17,177 nt of DNA from Eikenella longinqua. Lineage in GTDB: Bacteria; Pseudomonadota; Gammaproteobacteria; Burkholderiales; Neisseriaceae. The stretch spans positions 1 to 17,177 of the forward strand of contig NZ_LXSL01000033.1 of NCBI RefSeq assembly GCF_001648355.1, given 5' to 3'. The notes under the pieces were generated by a model that worked only from the letters and a program-made list of their open reading frames with translations, did not search any database and was not told the origin of the DNA. Position 1 is the first letter of the stretch; every line of letters starts with the position of its first letter. Both the position numbers and the translations under genes were made by a program. Of this stretch, positions 1-8,400 are shown piece after piece.

Positions 1-414
1 CCAGCTTTCCGGCAGCCCCAAAGCCTTGCCCACCCATTCCGAACAAAACCAGCGCTGCCTGTTTTCAGGTAGCCCGAACACCACGCCGAACGCCCCTGGC
101 AGGTCGTAGCCTTGGCCTTGGGTTTCCTCCCATAAACCATGCAGCCGCCCGCCCACACTGTCCGGCAGCGGGATTAAATCCCACTTAGCCGATGGCAGCG
201 GCATGATTTTGCGGCGTACACCTTTATCACGCAGGCTAGCGGAATAGCACTCGTATTCCTGCCCGCCTGCCGTTTCAGGTAGCCTGACGGCAAGCTCACA
301 ATGTGAGTACCGCCCGCGCGTAAGAATGCGAGTCAGCCCATCAGTAAACCGTGCCGCCCATACGCGCCAGCCCGTGCCGCCACGGTGGCCGTGATACAAA
401 GCCAAGTAAATCAT
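1..414 (-). CDS. Papain-like (LRAT/YiiX-type, permuted NlpC/P60) cysteine peptidase, C-terminus cut by window edge
   Basis: I translated this by hand from the minus strand: ATG at 414-412, open through position 1 (138 codons seen, 3' end missing). His38 lies in YSHCEL and Cys124 in WFCSEW. His before Cys is the order of the circularly permuted papain-like families (YiiX/YaeF/LRAT type, formerly DUF830), where Cys and His form the active site. The segment CYSASLRDKGVRR...KWDLIPLP also fits phage members of this group as I know them. There is no signal peptide. The start overlaps the stop of the upstream gene (ATGA), and GAGGT six bases upstream is the ribosome site, so it is translationally coupled. 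It sits after the fibre genes, where T7 keeps lysis and packaging genes, so a role in lysis or host modification is possible but unproven. Two uptake-like 12-mers lie inside it. Confidence 0.7.
   Translation of the reverse strand, partial: MIYLALYHGHRGGTGWRVWAARFTDGLTRILTRGRYSHCELAVRLPETAGGQEYECYSASLRDKGVRRKIMPLPSAKWDLIPLPDSVGGRLHGLWEETQGQGYDLPGAFGVVFGLPENRQRWFCSEWVGKALGLPESW
64..75 (-). repeat. Uptake-like sequence, 11/12
   Basis: Minus strand GGGCTACCTGAA against AGGCTACCTGAA; inside the peptidase gene. Confidence 0.6.
274..285 (-). repeat. DNA uptake sequence, Eikenella dialect, perfect
   Basis: Minus strand AGGCTACCTGAA; inside the peptidase gene, where it encodes part of RLPET. Confidence 0.8.
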
Positions 415-1130
415 TTGCCCACCTCACACAGCTTGTCGGATATGGGTTTAATCTCAGCCAAGATTTCCGCCGCGCGTTTGTCCACCTCGGCGGCAGTCTT
501 CAGCACCTTCAATTCAAACTTCCTCATCCGCAACGCCCCGAGCTTGCCCATGGCCGCGCGCAGGTTGTCGGCTTGGGCAATGATGATGTCGGTCGCTTCG
601 CAGGCGGTTTTCCCGGCAGGTTTGGCAAAAGCGGCTACCTGAACGGGTGTATCCCCTTTGCAGCCACCGGCCTTGTAATCCCTTGCCTGTTGTTCGCGCA
701 GCAGATACTCAGGCTGGAAGCGGGTAACGTGGCGGTAGGCTTCATCCACCAGGTTGTTAATCGCATCCGTGCCTTTGTCGATGGCTTCGGCCAGCAGCTG
801 GGAAGCGGCGGCTTTGGTTAGCACCCACGCCTTGGCCTGAACATCCCATGTTTGATGCTCGTTCTCGCGCTGAGTAAATGTCAGCCCGCCTGGTAATTCA
901 CCCACCTTCTCAATCACTACCGCCGCGCCATCGCTGGTCTGATAAGCGGTTTTGCCGCGATGGTCGGGCAGGTATTGCCACTTACCTTCAGCTTCGCACG
1001 GCCAGAAACCAGTCCGCTCCTCCGGCTCGATACGCAAAGCATTGTCCGGCGGCAAGCTGTCCGGGTTGGCTGTCGTACTGTAGAGATAGGGATGCAGCGG
1101 GTCGGTCGGGTCAAAGTAAAAGTTCTGCAT
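411..1130 (-). CDS. Tail fibre assembly / chaperone-like protein
   Basis: 239 aa, soluble, no membrane segment. The N-terminal third carries the pattern TGFWPCEAEGKWQYLPDHRG followed by a repeated Trp/Val-containing segment (TWDVQAKAWVLTKAAASQLL). This resembles the tandem Trp-containing units of caudoviral fibre-assembly proteins. The C-terminal half (about residues 110-239) is helical and rich in Ala, Lys and Glu. The start follows the fibre stop by three bases, and GGGAG eight bases upstream, inside the end of the fibre gene, is a suitable ribosome site. Position directly behind the fibre gene supports the assembly role. The fold assignment is by pattern only, and it could instead be an uncharacterised tail protein. 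A near-match uptake 12-mer (11/12) lies at 632-643. Confidence 0.6.
   Translation of the reverse strand: MQNFYFDPTDPLHPYLYSTTANPDSLPPDNALRIEPEERTGFWPCEAEGKWQYLPDHRGKTAYQTSDGAAVVIEKVGELPGGLTFTQRENEHQTWDVQAKAWVLTKAAASQLLAEAIDKGTDAINNLVDEAYRHVTRFQPEYLLREQQARDYKAGGCKGDTPVQVAAFAKPAGKTACEATDIIIAQADNLRAAMGKLGALRMRKFELKVLKTAAEVDKRAAEILAEIKPISDKLCEVGK
632..643 (+). repeat. Uptake-like sequence, 11/12
   Basis: Plus strand CGGCTACCTGAA; inside the fibre-assembly-like gene. Confidence 0.55.
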
Positions 1131-1133
1131 GGT

Positions 1134-2396
1134 TTACACTCCCAAATAGATGGCCGGGGTCAGGCCGATATTGAGCGGGCGGTTTTCGTTGGCGGTGGGC
1201 ACGGCGGAGGAGAGGTCGAAAACCTCAAAAGTTTTAACCACTCCAGTAGTCGCCTGGACTATGAGAGGTTGCCTTGCCCCGTCCGGAAGCCCCTCTAAAA
1301 CAAAAGGGGGTTGGGTGTAGTCTTGTCGAGGGTTGTAGCTAGAAGCTCTGTTCCCATACCCCGTGCGCCCCCTCACATTCCGAATCGCATCCCCCTGCAC
1401 CTCGCCCAAGGTTTTAGAGGCGCGGAAGAAATACCCTCTGCCGTCGCCGTGATACAAATTCGGCAAATTCACTTCGTCGCCGCTCACCGCAATCTTGAAC
1501 GCCGTGCGGTAGGCTTCCGGCAAAGACAGCAACGCTTTGCCCTGCAGCGAGTCCTTGTGGTATTTGTCGCCGTTGGCGTGATACCAGCGTTTGGGGAGCG
1601 CATCGGCGGGGAAGGGCAGCAGTTCGATTTTGCCCGGCACTTGGCTTTGCGCCGCGCCCACCTTCTCTTCCAGCTCCTCCTGGGTTACCGCCTTGCTCTT
1701 AAACTCTTCAAAAACGCTGGTATCCAGCTTCGCCGCCAGCTTGCCGCTCACACTATTCACCGCGCCGTCCGCGCTGGCGGCAGCGGCTTCGGCAGCCACC
1801 CTCGATTGCTCCGCCGCGTCCGCGCTCGCCTTGGCCGCGCGTGCCGAAGCCTCCGCTTGCGTAGCCAATTGCGCCACCACGCCGGCCTGCGTGCTCACTT
1901 GTGCCGCCGCCTGCTGGGTTTGCGCCGCCGCCTGCAAAGCCTTGCGTCCTTCCTCCTGCACTTGCGCCTGCATATGCGCCACCTGCCGGAGCACCTGGTG
2001 CAGCTCCGCCCCTTTCTCGCCGAATCTGTGCCAGTTGGCGGGCGTGAAGGCTGCATCTTGGTTCGCCCTCATGCACACAAACAAATGCCCTTGGTAATCC
2101 ACAATATCCTTGTCGGCATAGCTCTCCCCCGCCTGCCATTCGCCGCGCAGGTTAAAGCCGCCCATCAGGTTGAGCACCGTTTCGCCCAAGGCATGCAGAT
2201 GCACCGTGGCATCCTTCAGGCTCCCATCGTCGCGCTGGATTAGCTCCAAGTTGCCCACAATGCCGTTGATGGATTGCGAAATGCCCGATAGCTCCGCGTC
2301 CAATGCCCCCGCGTTAATCGGGCTGCGCCCCGGCACGTTGTTGCGGGTTTGCTCGGCAAAGCCCACTTGCGGTTCGTAGCGGTTTGGTTGCGCCAT
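1134..2396 (-). CDS. Tail fibre / receptor-binding protein
   Basis: 420 aa. Residues about 1-80 look like a virion-anchoring head. Residues about 82-120 (GEWQAGESYADKDIVDYQGH) resemble a small carbohydrate-binding (chitin-binding type 3-like) module. Residues about 125-225 are an Ala/Gln/Glu-rich helical stretch, almost certainly a trimeric coiled coil. The C-terminal 160 residues have a tail-collar-like pattern: LPFPADALPKRWYHANGD, then NLPNLYHGDGRGYFFR, ending NRPLNIGLTPAIYLGV. Such tips usually contact the host receptor. The start codon is preceded by a 43-base leader holding a hairpin whose 3' arm (GGGGG) would be the ribosome site, behind a copy of the phage promoter-like motif. This places the gene first in the last transcription group (fibre, assembly protein, peptidase). 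It corresponds to the gene 17 position of T7. Confidence 0.85.
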   Translation of the reverse strand: MAQPNRYEPQVGFAEQTRNNVPGRSPINAGALDAELSGISQSINGIVGNLELIQRDDGSLKDATVHLHALGETVLNLMGGFNLRGEWQAGESYADKDIVDYQGHLFVCMRANQDAAFTPANWHRFGEKGAELHQVLRQVAHMQAQVQEEGRKALQAAAQTQQAAAQVSTQAGVVAQLATQAEASARAAKASADAAEQSRVAAEAAAASADGAVNSVSGKLAAKLDTSVFEEFKSKAVTQEELEEKVGAAQSQVPGKIELLPFPADALPKRWYHANGDKYHKDSLQGKALLSLPEAYRTAFKIAVSGDEVNLPNLYHGDGRGYFFRASKTLGEVQGDAIRNVRGRTGYGNRASSYNPRQDYTQPPFVLEGLPDGARQPLIVQATTGVVKTFEVFDLSSAVPTANENRPLNIGLTPAIYLGV

Positions 2397-2429
2397 AAAA
2401 AATACCCCCGTTATTTCAACAGGGGTATT
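2397..2429 (-). promoter_or_regulatory. Leader hairpin with ribosome site and T-tract before the fibre gene
   Basis: On the minus strand AATACCCCTGTT pairs with AACGGGGGTATT (twelve pairs, one T-G) around loop GAAAT, followed by TTTTTT and the ATG at 2396. GGGGG in the 3' arm is the only candidate ribosome site. It is the counterpart of the giant-gene leader: arms differ in sequence but keep pairing. Confidence 0.65.
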
Positions 2430-2439
2430 GTGGCAGGGG

Positions 2440-2456
2440 TTTTAATCGGTTACGTT
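2440..2456 (-). promoter_or_regulatory. Repeated promoter-like motif, copy D (fibre gene)
   Basis: Minus strand reads AACGTAACCGATTAAAA exactly. It overlaps the TGA stop of the giant gene and ends 43 bases before the fibre start, mirroring copy C in spacing and in the leader that follows. Confidence 0.6.
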
Positions 2457-5400
2457 CAATCCTTCGCGCGTCCGGGCATTTGTTCAAACAGCCGCTGCAA
2501 TGCTTGCTGCCTCCGTCCGAGCATGGCTTCCTTGGCACGCGGGCTGAGCGTGTTGTTGCGGCGGATGCGTCCCATATCGGCGCGGATTTCCCGCTCTTGG
2601 CTGCGTAGCCTGCGCTGTGTGGCCGCGCGTAAATCCTCCGGCTTCTCGCCGCGAATCTTCACGCCCAGCGCACCCAAAGCCGCGCGGTATAGCTGCTTAT
2701 CTTCGCCGCGATAAGTCTTGCCCGTCCAGCCCAAATCTTCCAACACTTCGGCGGCTTTCGTGCCTTCCAGCTGGTTCTTTATCCCGTCCAGCACATTGTT
2801 GCTGTGGTAGGAGAAGGGCATGCCCACGCTGGCCGGCAGAATCTGCCCCGCAATCCACTTGGCGCGGATGGTGTTTTTCTCGCCCTCCGTCATGTAGTCC
2901 TGCACCAGCTTGCCGCCGGTGAAGGTGTCAATGTTGTTGTGCAATGCATCGTATGCACCAAGCCACGGGCCACTAGGTCTTAAAAACTGCGGTATATCCA
3001 CCCCGCCGGTACGGCTTTGCGTGTCGGCAAAATCGCCCAGCGGCAGCCAGCGATACACATCGATAAACATCGGCTTGCCTTGGCTGTCGTTCCACGGCAG
3101 GCGAATAAGCTTCGGCGTGCCGAAAGAAGTGTAGCCCGTCATGTATTCCGGCATATACTGGCGCTCTTCCTCCTCGTCCGCATCATCGCCCAACATGGCG
3201 TAAGACATCGCGTTCAGCGCATACATCAGCCCCGTTACCGCCAAGAAGCGGTGCGGCCTAGTCAATGCCCCGCGCAACACCGCCGGAATCGCCTTGTAGG
3301 TGTAGCTCACAAACGGCAGCACCCCAACATCACGAACAATCCTGATTGTTTTCGGCACTTCGCCGTAGTCGAAGAAAAAGTTCAGCGTGTAATCCCGCGC
3401 CTCGGTATTGGATAAGCCCTTGCTGCGAGCCATCCGGTACAAGGCCATTTTAAATACCTCATCTTCCACGCGGTAGGCTGCCTGCGCCACGTTAGCGGTT
3501 TTCCTCACCGCCTTGCCGCCCGCGCTGCCCACCTTGCCCACAGCATGCGCCGCCATTCCGGCCGCCCCGAACGTTACCTTATTGATGGCATGTGCAGTCT
3601 TGCCAACCACACCACGGCTCAATTCATCCGCCCGCCTGATAACGCGGGTAAAGAAGCGCTCGGTAATCACCGCATCATCCGCCGTGTTGTTCAGGCCGGT
3701 AAACATCTCGCGTATCCCCGCGCTGTCCACCGCCTCGCCCACCAAGCCCAGCTCCAAAGCCTCGCGGTACAGCGCATCCTTATTCACGATGCTGGCCGCT
3801 GCCGGTTGTAAATCGCGTATCCGACCGCCGGCAATAAACAGCAGCGAGAAGTTGGACACCACGTTGTTGGTGTGCGCCACCGGGTTATAAACCGTCTTAG
3901 TCAGCTTCCACCAGCCCAGCGAAGCCCGCCAAATCTTCAAAGCCGCATTCTGCACGGCGAATTGCTGCTTCAGGTGGTAATACACATCCGGATGCACATA
4001 CATCCCCGCCAACGCCCCGTAGCGGTGTACGCCGCCTGTGCCGGCAATGGTGGTGTCCGGCACTTTCTCCCAGCCTTCCACCTCTGTCTTGCTCGCCAGC
4101 TCCTCGTTCTGCGCAATGCGTTGGAACAATACGCCTTTAGCTAAATCCGCCTGTGTCTGCACATAGCCCTGCGTGAAGCGCAAAATCGCATCGCGCTCCT
4201 CGCCCATCTGTGCGCGTTCCTCCCGCGTGTAGTCGCGCCACATCAGCACCTTGCCCGCGTGTCTGCCTTGGTTGCCGAAGTCCTGCCGCAGCTCGAAGCC
4301 ACGCGCCTCGTAGTCAGCCTGTTCGCTGCGTGATACCGTTTTGAAAATCCCGCGCCCCTTCAGGTGCTGGCCGCCCAGCGCATTGCCCAAGCCGCCGCGC
4401 ATCGCTTTGTTAAATTCGCGGTTCAGCTTGGCCAAATCGTTGCCGCCAAACAGCTCCGTACGCTGGCGGTACAGTCGCGGCAGGTAGGTATCTTTAAAGC
4501 GTTCCAGGCTTTCGCGGCTCAGCATGCCCAAATCTGCCAGCTGCTCGCCCTGTTGGCTCAACAGATTGCGGATGGTGCCGGCCAGCTCCCGCATTTCCGG
4601 CGACACCTCAATCCCCGGCGGCAGCTCTTTCTCCAAAATATCCGAAAGCAGGGCGCGTTCCTCCGCCGTCATCTGCACGCCGGCCTGCGCCATTTCCGAA
4701 GCTGTCATTCCCGCCACATTCAGCTGCGAGCGGTAGTCGCGCATCATCTCGGTAAATTCCTGCGGCGCAGTATTCGCCAGCTTCAGCTTGGCTAGGGCGG
4801 GCTTCACTAAGCTGCCTAGCCCGTGGTACAGCGCCAAGCCCTTCTCCCATTCGCCCAGCTCGTTCCTGTCCAGCCAGCCCGGCTTCGCCTTGTCGGTCAG
4901 CTCCGCTGCGCTGCGGCTGAATTTCTCTGCCGGCTTAGCTGTCTCCGCTGTCGGTATTTCGTCTGCGTGGTCATCATCCGGCGCTTTATCGGATGGCTGG
5001 CTTCCTTCCATGCCCGCCCTATCAATCCGCCGCAACAGCTCGAACACCTCGCCATCGCCAAACTCCGCCTGCTGAATACCGAACGCCCGCGCCAGCACCG
5101 CCTGCAAGCGTTTGGCAAAGCGCGAGAAATAGCCCGCCAGCCCGCCGCGCATCGCCAGCGGCACGTTCACTTTGTATTTGCTCTCCAGCGCCGCATAGTC
5201 GCGGTTCTTCATGGCGGAATAAAGCTCCACCGCTGCCTCTTCCGTGGCGCTGTCCAGATTGATGGTTTCGCCCGCCGCCTTGCGTTGGCGCAGGATGGTT
5301 TGTGCCAACTGCTTGATGGTTGGGTTCAGCCGCGCCTGTTCCAGCACACCGCGCCATTGCTGCCAGCCAGCCACGTCAATTTTGCGGTGTCCCAGCTCGT

Positions 5401-8400
5401 GCCAGGCGGCAAACTGTGCCGTCCGCGCATTGGGCAGGTTGTCCGCAATCAGCGTGATGCGTTTGCTCTGCGGGTCATACCAGCCCTCCACCCCGCGCAA
5501 ATTCTCTGCGCCGTTCGGGCGGCTGGCTTCCTCGGCAGTCCGCACGTCAATCAGCCGCATATTGTGCCGCCCCACCGCGCGTTCCACCTGCTGCCGGATT
5601 TCCGCCACCCGCTCCGGCGTGGCCGTGCTTGTGGTGTTGCGGGATGGGTTCACCGAAAGGCTGGGGTTGTTTTTCAGGTAGCCTTGCAGGTTCTTTTCGG
5701 TTAGAATCTTAGTACGGCTTGTGTTTAAATTAGGCAGGCGGGGCAATTGGAGCCCCGAACGTCCTAAGAATTCACGAGCCATTTCTTTGTTTACATAGTC
5801 AATGTTGCCGTTGCGCAAATCTCGTTCAATATCCCGCATTGCTTGGGATGGGTTGCCATCTTTCGCATATCCGTTCACCAGCACATGAATGCGCAGCGAT
5901 TTATGGTCTGGCTCTACCACTAAATAAATTGGTGCGCCATTAATCAGCTCGTTGGGGATAAAGACTAAGCGTTTATCATGTGTTCTTGACTTCAACACAG
6001 CAACCGGATTATCCAGCCATTCAGGCACAGCCTTCCATCGTTCCGCCGTCATCTCTGGATGGTTGGATTGATTGCGGACAACCTTCGATTCGTCAAGCTG
6101 CACAGGCATATCGCCGTAGCCCAGCATATCCAGCAAGTCAGAACGATTTAATACATTCACACCATGCAGATTGGCTGGCTTCCCTGCAAACAGCTCATCA
6201 ATCCGCTGCTCGTATTGCTCCTGCGTGGATACGCTGCGGCTCAGCTTCGGCGCATCTTCCTCCGCTACTCTTCCGCCTTGTCCTCCGTCTCGCCCAGTTC
6301 CACCTTGGTTTTCGCCAGCGCCTGCTTCATCGCCTCGGCGGCCTGCGGGTTGCGGTTCAGTTTCTGAAACAGGCTCGCCAGCGGGTCGCTCGTCTGTCCG
6401 CTCGAAGAGTTGCCCGCTGTCTGCGTTTCGTCCGTGTTCTTGTTCGTAGTCATGTATCGTTCTTTCCAAAAGTTGCTGTTTGTCGGGTGCGGCCTGCTCG
6501 CCGAACACATCCTGCTGGTTCGGGTTGCCCTGCGCCGCCAAGGCATCGTAATAGTTGCGCAGCAGCGTGGCAATAGCCTTGCCGCTGCGTTTGTGTTCCT
6601 CAAAGAAGGCCAGCAGCTCGCGCGATACCGCGTTCATCTCTTCGCCGAACAAGCCCTGTTGTGCCAAGTAGTCGGCCACGCTGCCGCCCTGTTCGCGGAT
6701 TTGGTTCAGCTTCTCCGCCGCCTGCACCACTTCCTCGGCAATATCCGCATCGTGCATCGCCCCGGCGCGGATGTTGTCGCGTGCCTGGGCAATCTTCGGC
6801 GCAGCCTGCACCAGCGCATTTACCAAGTTTCGCGCCCCTTGGTCGGTGCTCTCCACCATGCGGCTCAAGGTTGGGCTGTTGCCGTAGGCGCGGTAGAGCA
6901 GGGCGTTGCGTAAGCGGCGCACGCCGTCTTGGCTCAAGCGCCCGTCCGCATCCACCATCTGCGCCCGCACCGTGTGCGGCATCGCGCCCACAAAGTCGCG
7001 GATAAAGCCACGGTTCGCCGCCGTGTTCAGTTCGCCGCTGTCGTCTGCCGTGAAGCGGCCGAAGTCCGGCAGGCGGTCGGCATCCGCCCGCGCCTGTTCC
7101 AAAGCGCTCATGCCCAAGCCGCCGCCTTCATTGGAAGCCACCGCCGCCTTGGCAATATCCACTGATTCATCCAGCTGGCGCACCAATACCGGCTTGTTCA
7201 TCCGCGCAATCTCCTCGCGGCTCAAGCCGAATTCATCCGCATGGTCCAGCAGGTATTGCCGGTAGCCCTCGCCGTTGCCGTTGTCGTAAGCCTGCGCCAA
7301 GCCCATCACGCGCCCGTTGCCGCCGATGATGGTGCGCCCGTCATTCGCCAAGGTCGGTGCGCCCGTGCCCACCTCCTTGCTGTCGCCCAGCAGTTCCGGC
7401 TCCAAGTTCTGCGCAATGTGGTTGATTTGCATCTGCGAAGCCGCCCGGCTGCGGTCGCGGTATTGGTTATCCGTGCCGGCCACCGATGGCGTCAGCTCGT
7501 CCGCCTCCATCAGCTGCAAACGCGCCTGCCGCATCTGGTTGTCCAGATACACCTTGGTTTGCCGCCCCAGCCGTTCGGATTGCTCCCGCATCTCTTCAGC
7601 CGCCGCCTGCGATTCCCGCGCCGCCCGCTGCATCTCCTGCATCGCTTGGCTGTTGTCGCCCATGCCGTTGTCAAACGCGGCTTGCTGGTCGGGTAGGGCA
7701 GGGGAAGCCTCAGCGTATTCAGTCGCCCCGCCTGTTTCGGCTGTGCCGTTGTTTTTTACCAGTCTGCCGGCAGGTGTGCCTTGTATCGAAACAGCGGCGG
7801 CCACATTGCCCACAATCCTCCCCGGCTTCCAGCCTTCCACCTCGCGCATCCGCTGCATAATCGCTTCACGCTCGGCAGCGGTGTAGCGGCTCATCGGTTT
7901 GTTCTGCCCGCCCACCGCATTCAGCACGCGGGCATAGTAGGCCGCGGTGTTGTTAATTACGCGCCCTTGGCGGTCTTTCGGCGGTGCATAGCGGTAAATC
8001 GCATCATGCAGCGAAAGGTTGCGGTATTTGGGCGATTCAAACAACAAAGCCGCCTTCGCCCGTCTGCCTGCTTCCTCGGTCGGGAATACCGCCATCGTAT
8101 GCCCCGCTGCGTTCTGGTCATGGCCGATTGCGCCGTAGCGGCGGGCGAAATCGCCATACACAATATTGCCCGGGTTATTATTGCGCCAAGCCCGTGAGCC
8201 GCCGATGCGCTGATAAGTGCTGCCATCGCGCATCACATAAGTGCGCACCATCTGATTGCCCGCTTGCACCGATACCACCTGCTGTGCCGCCGGTGTGCGC
8301 CGCGTTTTAAATCCCCCGTTGGCCGTGGCTTGTTGAATAACGTTGTTGGTGTCCGTCACCGCATTGCCCGTTTTCGCCATCCGCCCCGGTCTGGTCGGTT

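Noticed and set aside
1215..1375. Fibre tip as a variable region of a diversity-generating retroelement
   Set aside because: Slightly lower GC (about 55%) and a loop-like sequence, but no template repeat or reverse transcriptase is visible in the window.
1311..2243. Long plus-strand open frame opposite the fibre gene (310 codons)
   Set aside because: High-GC shadow rich in Arg, His and Leu; the minus strand carries a clear fibre protein with leader and ribosome site. Other long plus-strand frames were rejected likewise.
4897..5118. Nested minus-strand ORF over the second acidic linker of the giant gene
   Set aside because: Its product is Arg/Cys-rich and shadow-like, without the codon bias seen in the nested ORF at 6265-6453.
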